This document shows positions 35,580 through 45,578 of a stretch of DNA of 64,000 bases, piece after piece. This DNA is from Dipteronia dyeriana (Eukaryota; Streptophyta; Magnoliopsida; Sapindales; Sapindaceae). The position numbers were made by a program, and so were the translations under genes. The notes beneath the pieces were generated by a model. It saw nothing but the letters and a program-made list of their open reading frames with translations. It searched no databases and was not told the DNA's origin. Each line of letters starts with the position of its first letter. Position 1 is the first letter of the stretch. Location: assembly GCA_032871835.1 (NCBI GenBank), contig CM065300.1, positions 65,607,192 through 65,671,191 on the forward strand, in the 5' to 3' direction.

Positions 35580-36640
35580 CTCTGCTCACAAGAATTTTTC
35601 CATTTTATGGTTGAAAAATCTTGTAAGCCTTGAAAGAGCTGTTATATCCAATAAAGACTCTTGGTTCTGCCTTCTTATCTAGTTTATCTCTTTTAACCTG
35701 TGGCATAGAAGAAAAATATAGATAACCAAATATTCTTAGATGTTGCAAGTCTGGTTTATAACCAAACATGCTTTTGCAAAGCTTTGGTTGGTAGTCTGTT
35801 TAGCGGAAAGACTACTATGTTTGTAGCTTTAGCCCATGACTTTTTTGGCAACTCCCTTCCATACAGCATACACCTTGTCATCTCCATTATAGTTCTGTTT
35901 TTTTTTTTCACTTATTCCATTCTGCTGTGTAGTATAAGGTGTTGTTTATTAGATACCAACTTTTTCACGAAATTTGTTAAACCTGTCATAAGTGTATTCC
36001 TTCCCATTATCTGACCTTATTACCTGAATTCTGCAACCACTTTGATTCTCCACCCATAATTTAAATTACCAAAATACACTAGCAACCTCAGATTTAAATT
36101 TGAGAAAATAAATCCAATAGAATCTGGTATAATCATCAATAAATAAAATATAGTACTTACTACCATATAAAGATGATGTTTTCTGAGGTCCTCTAACATC
36201 TATGTGAACCAGTTGAAGCTTGTGTGTTGCTCTCCATGCAGTTTGAGGGAAGAGACTTCTGACTTGTTTGCCATACTGACAAGCCTCACAATCTTCCATC
36301 TTCTCTTCCAGTAGTGGTACTCATTTCACCAGATCATGTTTCTGCATAAAAATTAGTCCATCATAATGAAAATACCCAAGCCTCCTATGCAATAATTTTT
36401 CATTGCTTGTGTTACATGGAAAGGCTATCTGCTTCTCCTTCATTAGATTCAGAGGAAACTTTTTCCTCTCATTCTTATCTTAAAAATATCCTGGCCTTTT
36501 GCATCTTTGATCTTTCACCATTTTTCTTCAAACAATATTTTGAAGCCCTTCTCAAGCAATTGTCCAACACTAAGAAGGTTTCAATCAATGTCAGGCACAT
36601 ATTAAACATCAGCAATGTATTTCAAGCCTGTTAGGCTCTC
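35580..36640 (-). pseudogene. copia-2 integrase region
   Basis: The minus strand carries the zinc-binding tail C-x2-C of the pre-integrase domain (CEACQYGKQVRSLFP at about 36290-36245). The core follows with LQLVHIDVRGPQ and YYILFIDDYTRFYWIYFL (36215-36105). The last catalytic Glu lies in a TPYTTQQNGISEKKK segment at about 35945-35895. The order and spacing are those of copia integrase. A protease is not recognisable with confidence upstream (36640-36930). Confidence 0.85.
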
Positions 36641-36859
36641 TATAGCCACTGTTCATTTGCCATTGATTGCAATGTATTCACCATTTCCAATTATGATTTT
36701 GGAAATGTCAGTTTTATCAAGTGCTTGAAAAAGCTCTAGATCATTTGTCATGTGGTTTATACAACCACTATCAATAAGCCAAGAATCACTAGAACTACTA
36801 TTTGTTGCAAAACATGTTGCACAAACAACTGCTCTTCCTGATATTGTTTAGCAGCGATA

Positions 36860-37734
36860 TTTGTTTCCTTTTTATTCTTCTGTAACTTGCAAATCTTCTC
36901 CATATGCCCAATTTGACAATATTTTCTGCATTTAATATCTAGCCCCCACTAGCACTTTTTCTACGGATGTTTAGTCTTCTTACAGTGTGGACAAGGTAGA
37001 TAAGTTCCATCCTTGGTTTTGTTATTATGTTTTTTTTATTGTTCCTCCTTTCTTTGCCTCCTCCTGAATTTGGTGCCTTTGCTTGAAAAGCACCCTCCAT
37101 GGAATTCTCTTGTCTCATCATCTTTTATCTTTTTTTGCTCTTGTGATTGCAATGCATTCACCAGTTCTGCCAAGGAAATGCTTGACAGATCCTTTGACTC
37201 TTCTAAAGAAGAAATTTTAGCGTCATATTTTTCAAATAAAGTAATCATAATTTTTTACACAATTTTCTCATTAGAAAAGTCCTTACCAAGTAGTCTCACC
37301 TTGTTCACAATGCCAAGCAACTTGTCAGAGTACTCTTTGATGGATTCTGACTCATTCATTTTTAGCATCTCGAATTCTGTGATCAAATTCAGCACATGCA
37401 TATTCTTTATTCTCTTGTTGCCTTGGTATTCATTCTTGAGATAATCCCAAATCTCTTTTACTGATTGTAGGTTCATGATTCTTGTGAATATTGTACCTGA
37501 AACTGCAGAGTACAAGTAAGCTCTTGCTTTTGACTTTCTAGTTCTTTTCTACTTGTGATTCTTGAGTTGAGCAATTGTTGGATTTGCAGGTAGTGTAGGA
37601 ACTTCATAGACATCTTCCATTGCTTCCCATAGATCCAAAGCATCCAAATTAACTTCCATTTTAACAGCCTAGGCTTGATAGTTGTCACCGTCAAAGACTG
37701 GTGGTTCAACTGAGGATGTCTTATATGACTACAT
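36860..37734 (-). pseudogene. copia-2 gag with zinc knuckles
   Basis: The ATG at 37734 is followed at once by a TAG. Reading on gives the UBN2/DUF4219-type gag: FTRIMNLQSVKEIWDYLKNE (about 37485-37430), NLITEFEMLKMNESESIKEY (37390-37325) and SSISLAELVNALQSQEQKK (37185-37130). Two zinc-binding clusters follow at about 36990-36900 (C-x2-C...H...C and CRKYCQIGHMEKICK). These are the RNA-binding knuckles of gag. Stops and frame changes break it. Confidence 0.85.
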
Positions 37735-37828
37735 TTGATTAAGGATTTTGTGTGTTTTTGTGTTTTTGTAGAGAGTTTATGTTTGTAGGTTTTGATTCAC
37801 TCAACTCACAGATCCCTCAAAGAAGCTT

Positions 37829-37843
37829 GGTTCTGATACCAAA
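37829..37843 (-). other. Primer binding site of copia-2
   Basis: GGTTCTGATACCAAA on the plus strand, i.e. TTTGGTATCAGAACC in element orientation, next to the 5' LTR. Confidence 0.8.
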
Positions 37844-37847
37844 ATAT

Positions 37848-38179
37848 GTTAGTTTTTATAGACACAAAGCATAAACTCATAAGAAGAAAATGATGAGAAT
37901 AATGTAAAACTGAATTGTTCTAAGCTTCTTCATTCAATCTTCTTTCTTAAATACAAAAGGATTTTAACAGAAAACCAGTATTACTGCTAATTACACGGCA
38001 TGATCTTACTATTTACAAGCCATAAGCTAAAACCACTAACACAACCATAAACTAAAATCACTAACACATGATTGCTAAAAATTTGGTCACGTATGACATA
38101 TCCAATTTGACAACTTCATGTGCACATCTCATCACACGTCAACAACCCATGTATACAGTGCAAAGGCATTTTTTCAACA
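37848..38179 (-). mobile_element. 5' LTR of copia-2 (332 bp)
   Basis: It runs from TGTTAGTTTT to TTTTTTCAACA, next to the primer site on one side and the ATTAT target copy on the other. It has a 25-bp tandem duplication (AACCATAAACTAAAATCACT unit, about 38020-38068) not present in the other LTR. Confidence 0.9.
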
Positions 38180-38209
38180 ATTATAAAGGGATGCTATTTC
38201 AAAGATGGT

Positions 38210-38256
38210 AAGAAGAAGAAGAAGAAGAAGAAAAAGAAGAAGAAGAAAAAGAAGAA
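38210..38256 (+). repeat. AAG microsatellite in LINE ORF2
   Basis: A near-perfect (AAG)n run of about 47 bases with a few A changes. It keeps the LINE frame and adds a lysine stretch where the family normally has none. Confidence 0.9.
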
Positions 38257-38308
38257 TGGTGCTTCTTATGTTTGGAACAGTCTGTGAAGGGAAAAGAGCT
38301 GCTTGATA

Positions 38309-38480
38309 CAGGACGGACCACTATGGAGGCCAGCGGGGGCCATGGCCCTCCTGGCCCCACCAAAAAAAATTATATTTAACAAATTATAAAAAAATGATAA
38401 ATTTTACATTTTAGTACTATAAATTTTAAGTTTTTATTATTTGCCCCCCCCCCAATTCCATCATTATAGTTCCGCCTCTG
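38309..38480. mobile_element. hAT-like MITE, 172 bp
   Basis: It starts CAGGACGGACC at 38309 and ends GTTCCGCCTCTG at 38480, imperfect inverses. The 8 bases before it (GCTTGATA) and after it (GCTAGCTA) match at 6 of 8. Removing the element and one flank copy rejoins LINE codons as ELLD-IGVKW in frame. Internal GGGGGCCATGGCC and CCCCCCCC runs match a dispersed plant family; a relative is at 54774. Confidence 0.82.
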
Positions 38481-39781
38481 GCTAGCTATTGGGGTTAAGT
38501 GGATGATGAGAGATGGAAAATCCATATACATCTATAAAAACATGTGGTTGCCCAGGCAAGACATTTTCAAAGTTTACTCTCCTCCAATTTTGGGCCCTAA
38601 CGCGCTGGTTCATCATTTGATAACCTCTTCTGGCCAATGGGATTCCAATATGCTTTATAAGAATTTTGTAAGGAAGATGTGAATTCTATTCTTAATATTC
38701 CAATGACGTATGGAAATATTACTGACATAATTTTGTTGCATTATGAGGAAACATGGATGTTTACTGTCAACAGTGGGTATTGGGTTGGCCGGAATATGAT
38801 CCCTGAGCCTGGTCTATCAAGTCTCAAAGCCATGAATTCTTGGTGGGATTTTTTCTGGAAATTGCAGTTCCTGCTTAAGATCAAAATTTTTGCCATGAAA
38901 GCTTGCCACGACTGGATCCCGTCTAAGTTTAATTTGGCTCGTAGAGGTGTTCCAACTGATGGTATTTGCAATATGTGTAATGCTCATGCTGAAACTACCT
39001 TACACACTCTATAGAATTGCTGCAAACTGAAGGATATTCGTAAGGAGTCGTTCTGCAGGTTTAAAAGTTTTGGGGGGAATTTTCTATCTTTTCTGAGATG
39101 ATGTTCAATTGTGCCTCTAACAAAAAGAAGGATGTGGAACTTTTTTGTGTGATCTCCAGAAGGATTTGGTTCCTTCGAAATGGTGGAATTCATGGTGGCC
39201 AGGTGGAGAAGCAATCTGAGGTGGTGAACTGGTGCATCTAGTGCCTGCAAGCTGTAGGACTTTCAAAATGTTTCTCATAAAGTTATGGTGGCTCCAAGTG
39301 GCAGGTCTCTCAATCTGAACAAAAAGTGTTTTAAAGTAAATTGTCATGCTATAAGTGATTCTTTGAGTGATCGAACTGGTATTGGTCTTGTGGTTCGTAA
39401 TTTTAAGGGGATGTGATTGCTGCTAGCACCCATATCATGAACGCTAATTTTGGCCACAAATCTGTTAAGCTTGTTGGTGTTTGGAAAGGTATGTTGTGTG
39501 CAATGGATTTGGCTTTATCCTCCTACTATTTTTCTTGGATTATTGGTGAGACTCATGGATCATCAGAGTTTGGCTCTTTTCTGGAGCAAATTTGGCCTTT
39601 GAAAAACAACTTTAGTGATGTGTTTTTGGGCAGCTGTCTCAAAAGATGAAATGCCCTTGTGCATTAGAAGTTTGGTTGATGCTGATAAGGCTACTTGATT
39701 TTGTTTCTTCCTCTGTGGTCTGTTTTGTTTGTCTCCTCTAGTTTTCCTGGTTTGTTTCCAGGTTTTCAAAAAAAAAAATAA

Positions 39782-39795
39782 AGACTCAAAGATTT
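39782..39795 (+). repeat. Right target-site duplication of the LINE
   Basis: AGACTCAAAGATTT immediately after the poly(A) tract, identical to 13182-13195. Confidence 0.9.
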
Positions 39796-40538
39796 CATGA
39801 TATTTTTCCTTGGGCATTGAAGTTGTACTTGAAGTTTAGATTAGCTTAACGGATTCTCTTCTAGGTAGTTGATAAAACATTAGAATCCTGTAACAACTAA
39901 CAAGTAACAACAACTCACCGACTTTCAAGTTGGTAATTAAATAAAAAAGTAACCTAAAATGAGTCGATCCAATAAGCATCAAACATATGATAATATGACA
40001 TGTGATGCCATTATTTAAACTTTTGTTTATAAATTTATGATATTTGTTCAAGCTAGTCACAAGAACTTCCATTGAGATTGAAATGCTATAGGATATTTTA
40101 GAGAACTGTTTTAATATGTTTGGGCATATGTACACAACCCAGTTATATTGTCATTGTCTCATTTGTGATTGTGTAAATTGTAATAGGTATCTCTCGTGTG
40201 ATTGACTCTTCATATGATATGATATAATTTGATTGGATTGGATTGAGCGTGTACTTTACCAGTAATATTAGAATTGATTGATTAGGCTGGGCAAGAAAAC
40301 GGCTCCGTGGTCATGTAAAAGTCAATCCAAAATGTTAACACATTCAATTATAAGTGTAGGTTTACAGCCTTGAAAAACCGTTTACACCCTTACAAAACTA
40401 TTTATACACCGCCTTTTTTATACATTCCCATTAAAAAATTGAAAATATTCAAATTTGTAAATACACCCATATTTTACCAAATTATCCTTACTCTAAAGTT
40501 TTTAGGGGCCAAAAAATTATTTGCACTATTTGAGGGGG
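39796..40538. other. Intergenic, no feature seen
   Basis: AT-rich DNA between the LINE target site and the MULE. Short frames on both strands have no similarity I can recognise. The last 60-70 bases may already belong to the MULE, whose outer edge is unclear. Confidence 0.6.
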
Positions 40539-40612
40539 GTGTTGTGCAAATATCACCACTTTAATAATGTATGTTTAAAAGGCACCATTTAACGTATTCA
40601 GACGAAAATACC
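40539..40612 (+). repeat. MULE left terminal inverted repeat (inner part)
   Basis: It aligns with the reverse complement of 49278-49356: GTTTAAAAGGCACCA with GTTTAAAAGACACCT, TTAATAATG with TATAATAAG, GAAAATACC with GAAATTACC. Roughly two-thirds identity by eye with small gaps. Confidence 0.65.
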
Positions 40613-40964
40613 TCGAAATATTAAAACAGTGAGGAATTTGTCATTTTCTAAGTCAGAGAGAAGTAACAGTCAAACCGACGGGAAACTAATCGACGGTGAA
40701 GTGATCGAAACGAGATTACACGAGAAGAGCTGCGATTGAGAAAGGTAATATTATTATTTTTTTCATCGTTTTTGTTGTTGTTAACTTGCATTACATGTTA
40801 GAATTGAGTTTTGTTGATAGAAATTGTAGAAACCGGCTAAAATAGAGATGTGAGGATGGTTGTGGTTTAGGTTAGAGTTTGTAATTTGATTGAATATCAG
40901 TTGAGGAAGATGAAATCTGGGTTATCGAGACTTTTTGCAAGAGAATTGACCTTATTTGTTGTTG

Positions 40965-41855
40965 AGTCGAGCTTTTATTTTCATGAAAATTAGGTTTTGG
41001 TAAGTCAAGCTTTTTTTGAAAGGGATCGAGCTTTTTTGAAAGGGATCTAGCTTTTTTGAAAAGGGATCGAGCTTTTTCAATAGGGTCAAACTTTTTTTGA
41101 ATTGGATCGAGCCTTTTTGAATGGGATCGAGCTTTTTTGAAAAGGAATCGAGCTTTTTTGAAAGGGAATCGAGCTTTTTTGAAAGGGAATCGAGCTTTTT
41201 TGAAAGGGATTCGAGCTTTTTTCAATAGATTCGAGCTTTTTTTGAATTGGATCGAGCGTTTTTGAAAGGGATAGAGTTTTTTTTAAAGAGATCAAGTTTT
41301 TTTGAAAGGGATCGAGCTTTTTTTTCATTGGATCGAGCTTTTTCATCATGACATCGAGCTTTTTTTTTTTAAATAAATATAGTTTTTTTTTACATAGGAT
41401 CGAGCTTATTTGTTCATAGGATCGAGCTTTTTTCTAAATTTTTATGAAATAATTAGGTTTTGGGGGGTCGAGCTTTTTTTTATGTATAAGGGTTCAAGCG
41501 TTTTCTGAATAGGATCGAGCTTTTTTGAAAGGGATCGAGTTTTTTTTTTACATTTGATCGAGCATTTTCACCATGGGAACGAGTTCTTTTTACATAGGAT
41601 CGAGCTGTTTTTACATAGGATCGAGTTATATTGTTATGAGATCGAGCATTTTTTCATAGGATCGATTTTTTTTAAAGGGTCGAGCTTTTTTGTCCTTGGA
41701 TCGAGCTTTTTTTCTCTTGGATCGAGGTTTTGTGTTATGGGATCGAGCATTTTTGTCATAGGATCGAGCTTTTTTTAAAAAAGGGTCTAGCTTTTTTCTC
41801 CTGGGATCGAGCATTTTTGTTTTAGGACCGAGCTATTTTGACATTGGATCGAGAC
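40965..41855 (+). repeat. GATCGAGC-T(n) tandem array, left copy
   Basis: About 40 degenerate units of 20-24 bp, each with GGATCGAGC then T5-T9 and a variable spacer such as GAAAGG or ACATAG. It lies between a GTAATA donor at 40745 and a TTGCAG acceptor ending at 41916, so it falls in the apparent first intron of the Ulp1-like gene. Minus-strand frames through it give lysine-rich repeated peptides that I do not regard as genes. Confidence 0.9.
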
Positions 41856-41916
41856 TTTTAATTTTGGTTACGAAATTTGTTCTCTTTAATGATGTTGTAT
41901 TTCTGTTACATTGCAG

Positions 41917-44900
41917 ATGAGAAATAGGTTGAGGGATTTGCTTAAAACTGCAGAAGGAGACTGGTACGAGGGCAAATTGACTCGACACAACCATTTTGAT
42001 GCCCTTGGCCATATAGACGACGCGATGAACCGTGTCCCTGTAGAATTTGCAGATGAAGATCGGTGTCGGTTCATGGTGTCATGTTTCGGGTATTTCCTGA
42101 CGATGCATCGGAAGATGAAATTTTCTGGTGGTATTATCCATCGGTTGCTTTTGAGGGAGCTGTATCATAACGGCCCAACAGATGAGATGCAGTTCATGTT
42201 AGGGAACCAGTCGGTGAGGTTTTAGAAGGTGGAATTTTACCTGATCACCGGACTACGGTTTGGAGTTGTATCAGACCGACCAAGTATGCAGCAGTGGAGA
42301 ATGGCATACATGTACTTTCCTGGAGCCGATGAGGTGTCGTTGGAGGAGATTAGGGGTGTTGTCACCAGTGCAGAGTTCGGAAAGGCGTACGATGCTGTCA
42401 AGCTCTACCTCATATATATGTTGAACTGGATACTGATTGGGGTGGATGAGAGATTCAAGATTCCAGTTTGGCAGTTTCGGCTGGTTGAGAATCTCGATAC
42501 GTTCGACGCGGTCCCGTGGGGTGCCCACGTGTACAGGCATTCTATTTACTCATTCAAGCATGCATTTGAAGGGTGACGAGACGGGTTCGAGCGATGCCAG
42601 CAGGAAAAGGGCACTGACGTACACATGCTGGAGACCTACAACATATACGGTCTATCTCATGCCCTATTGGTAAGAACTTCGAACTACAAATTGTACTTTA
42701 TTGTTGGTGTCCTAAATATTTTAGATACTTATCGTACTTATCTTTGATGCAGATATTTGCTTTGAAGGTGATCCCTGATTTGGCCAAAGAGTTCAGTGCC
42801 CAGAGGGTTACTGATCTGACTCCCCGTATTTTGAAGTGGGAGTTGACCAAACAACCGAGAGGGAAGAAGCAGGCAAAGATTTTCAAAACCAGGGTATGTA
42901 TTTAATTTGTTAATGTTTGTATTAGTTAGTATTTGTACAATTACATTGTTCTAACTAATATTTTAGATGTTTGTGAGGAAGGAATTGGTGCCGACACCAG
43001 CTGAGAGACAGGCACCGTACTATGTCTGGCTAAACGAGGGGAGGAGTCTGTATGTAGAAGGTATCATGAATGATATGCCACCTCTGGTCCCTGATCAGAC
43101 TACCTTTGGCGGGATCAGTGGTACAAAGGGTGGGGATATAACAGACAGGACCAGCGACAGTGAGGGATCTGAGCCAACTGCTGGGGGTTTAAGGCCCAAT
43201 GATAGTGAGGGATATGAAACAAACCCTCAATGAGAAAGGCATAGACATAGGCAGGTTCGGTTTATCACCCCCAGACATGGTACATCTGCTGAAGATTCCC
43301 GTGGGGGAGTTGGATGTGATGGAGAGGTAATTTGAAAACAAAATTTAGTGTTTTTGATTAACACGTGGTGATAGTTTTTTACTAACAATGTAGACATGGT
43401 TTTAGGCTTCGTGGGCAGATATGTTGAACGATGTGCGTGAAGCCCTCCAGAAGAGTGAAGAGGATCGACAGCGTCAACACTTGGAGTTGGTGGATATGAT
43501 CCGGAAGAGTGATGAGGATCATCAGCAGCAACACCAATTGTTACTGGATATGATCCGGGGGCTTCAGGGGTCGACCATACGTACACACCGGGAAGGCCCC
43601 CCACATTCTGATCCAGACTTTAGTCACGGAGGTTTGACTGATAGGTGTAGGGGGGACAGACATGACAACTCGAAGTAGTCAGAACCAGCCTACCAGGGGG
43701 TAGGTCTAGAGAGGCAACCTCAGTCGCATACCAACTATAGTAGGCTTGGTTCACTTACAACAGTCGGGTCAGACCCCCCACCTGTCCTATCTGGGTCCAC
43801 CCAGGCTCAACGGCCCCCCACCTCCCAGCACATCTACCCCCCCACCTCCTAGCACATCGATTCAGCCACAGCGGTCCCCTTCCCCACCTAGCACATCTGT
43901 GGCATCGACGAGGTCCCCTTCCCCACCCAGCACGTCTGTGACGTCAACACGGTCCCCTTCCCCACCCACCATATCGACCCAGGCTTAGCGGTCCCCTCCC
44001 CAGGATAGCATGACGACCCAGAGTCTACTGTCCCCTCCATCAGCCATTACATCGAAGCGTTTAGTTAAGCGCGGATGGCAGTTGATGAGCCCTTACACAG
44101 ATCCATGTCGTCCAAAGAGGTTAAGGACACGACTTGAGTCCGTTGAACACATTTTTGACCCCCATGGACTAGTGGACGTTGACCAGCTTACGGCATACAA
44201 AGCCTTCAAGAGGAACATCAACGGGGAACTGTGAGTCCAACTTTTTCTAATAAAAATGGTTGTATATTTAATGTGTATTCAAATTTACGTAAAGCTAAGC
44301 TAATTCAATCATTAAACAGATGTGCTGGCACCAGTGGATGCCAGATGGTTCGTGCGTATGCAGTCCAACTTCATGGACTTGGAGGACACGGTACGTACTT
44401 ACGTGATTTTCATATTAACGTTTGTGGTAGTAATGTTGTATTGTTAACAATTACGGTGGTTTTATTGTTTGTCAGCATATGGACGCATACCTCCATATTC
44501 TTCGCAAGCGTCAATGAGGATTCCTTAATGTGTACAACCAGATGATCAATGTGTTGGATACACAATTTTATGTAAGTAGTTATAAATTTTTGGAATCGAA
44601 TCACATTTTCTGGTTTTGTATTATTAATACGATATTGTCAATGCTTGTATGTTCAGCCACTTATGTTGTACATGTGGGAGAGGATGATGCCTCGTGATTC
44701 GTACGGGGCTGTGACCACGGCAAGGTGGAATGTGTTACAGTCCCGATGGTTAGAAGAGGACCTTCTGACTGTCCATGGAGCAACCACGAGTGGAAACCGC
44801 CCATGGCACGAGGTTGACCTAGTAAGTGTTAAATGATGAAAATGATGAAAATGATTTAAAAAATAAACTGTTCGTATATCCTGACCTAACACCGTATGCA

Positions 44901-45422
44901 TACTATTACAGGTCCTGATTCCATGCAACGTTGGGGGTCAACATTGGCTGGTGGTGACCGTCGACCTTAGTCTCGGGAAGATTGACATTTTTGACCCCTA
45001 GAGACAGAAAGTCCCTTATTATATCAAGCATCAGCAGGTTCGGCCATTACGGTGGTTTTTACCCTCCATGTTGAGTGACGCGGGGTTCCACACTGCACGA
45101 CGAGGTGGTCATAGGGTGTTCCCTCGGAAAAATAAGCCCTTCTCGGTCAGCCTAGTGCCTACTTCGACAGTCTAAAAAAAAATCGTACGACATTCTATTT
45201 CATTCACATGCTTAGATATTCTTTATGAATGATTTCTAACGGTGTTTTATGTGTCGAATTACAGAGGTAAATGTGGTCCCCATACTTTGAGACTTATTGA
45301 GTACTTACTAACGGGTAGAAGCCTTTTGATTGGTCAGAGAACGACATGGGGATCATTCGGGAGAAAATGGCTGTGGAGATTTTTTGTAACTCCAGACCCG
45401 CCTAGTGATTGGTTGTATATTA
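41917..45422 (+). pseudogene. DUF1985 / Ulp1-like C48 peptidase gene of the MULE
   Basis: A multi-exon gene. Coding exons I can place are 41917-42669, 42753-42893, 42967-43326, about 43407-44231, and smaller ones ending 44391, 44573, 44820, about 45173 and 45422, most with GT/AG borders. The N-terminal part (NHFDALGHIDDAMNRVP, FYLITGLRFG at about 42235) is DUF1985-like. A Pro/Ser-rich linker spans 43740-43985. The C48 part has GGQHWLVVTVDL (about 44930-44965), a DIFDP segment and GKCGPHTLRLIEYL (45266-45307), giving the His, Asp and Cys of a Ulp1 SUMO-type protease. Stops at 42223, 42574, 44515 and 44999 and a frameshift near 43190 break it. In MULEs the role of this gene is not known. Confidence 0.82.
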
Positions 45423-45578
45423 CCATTTTTTATGTACAAAGACATGTAATTAATTCATGAATATTAATTCATTCATTATTCATTCATTAATATTAATTCA
45501 TTCATTCATATTAATTCATTCATTAATAAGTAAATATTGCAATTCCAAATGTTTACAATGTGATCAAAACTTTGTCAT

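Larger units (their letters stand above)
32139..38179 (-). mobile_element. Ty1/copia element 2, inserted in LINE ORF2
   Basis: LTRs at 32139-33917 (holding a CACTA element) and 37848-38179 both begin TGTTAGTTTTTATAGACAC. The target duplication is ATTCT (32134-32138) and ATTAT (38180-38184), one base apart; the LINE codons AAA ATT CTA AAG fit ATTCT as the original. The complement of a TTGGTATCAGAACC primer site lies at 37829-37843. Minus-strand gag, integrase, RT and RNase H lie inside. I count about 12 substitutions over roughly 240 shared LTR bases (about 5 percent), so it is younger than copia-1. Confidence 0.92.
38185..39767 (+). pseudogene. LINE ORF2 C-terminus: zf-RVT and RNase H
   Basis: The frame resumes KGCYFKDG, then a lysine run from an AAG repeat, then NGASYVWNSL. 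After the 172-bp MITE it continues with MMRDGKSIYIYKNMWLP. The zf-RVT domain is at about 38840-39030 (KIKIFAMKACHDWIPSKFNL and C-x2-C...H...C). An RNase H-like domain is at 39290-39640 with KVNCHAISDS and TGIGLVVRNFKGD; the catalytic Asp of KVNCDA is replaced by His. Frameshifts and stops break it. A poly(A) run ends the element. Confidence 0.87.
13196..39781 (+). mobile_element. L1-type LINE split by five insertions
   Basis: The element starts after the 14-bp duplication at 13182-13195 and ends in poly(A) at 39768-39781, just before the second copy. LINE segments lie at 13196-13562, 25056-25818, 26411-29432, 31865-32138 and 38185-39781 (with a small MITE at 38309-38480). Together they make about 5.8 kb, the size of a full plant L1. 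Segments read in order as ORF1 (DUF4283 start, zinc knuckle) and ORF2 (endonuclease, RT, zf-RVT, RNase H). Four of the five insertions carry their own target duplications and are therefore clean interruptions; the copia insertion at 13563 has lost its left border. Confidence 0.92.

Noticed and set aside
40872..41349. Minus-strand frames encoding lysine-rich repeats (KKARFPFKKARS type)
   Set aside because: They are simply translations of the GATCGAGC-T(n) array; every frame of such an array gives a repeat, and no start context or conservation supports a gene.
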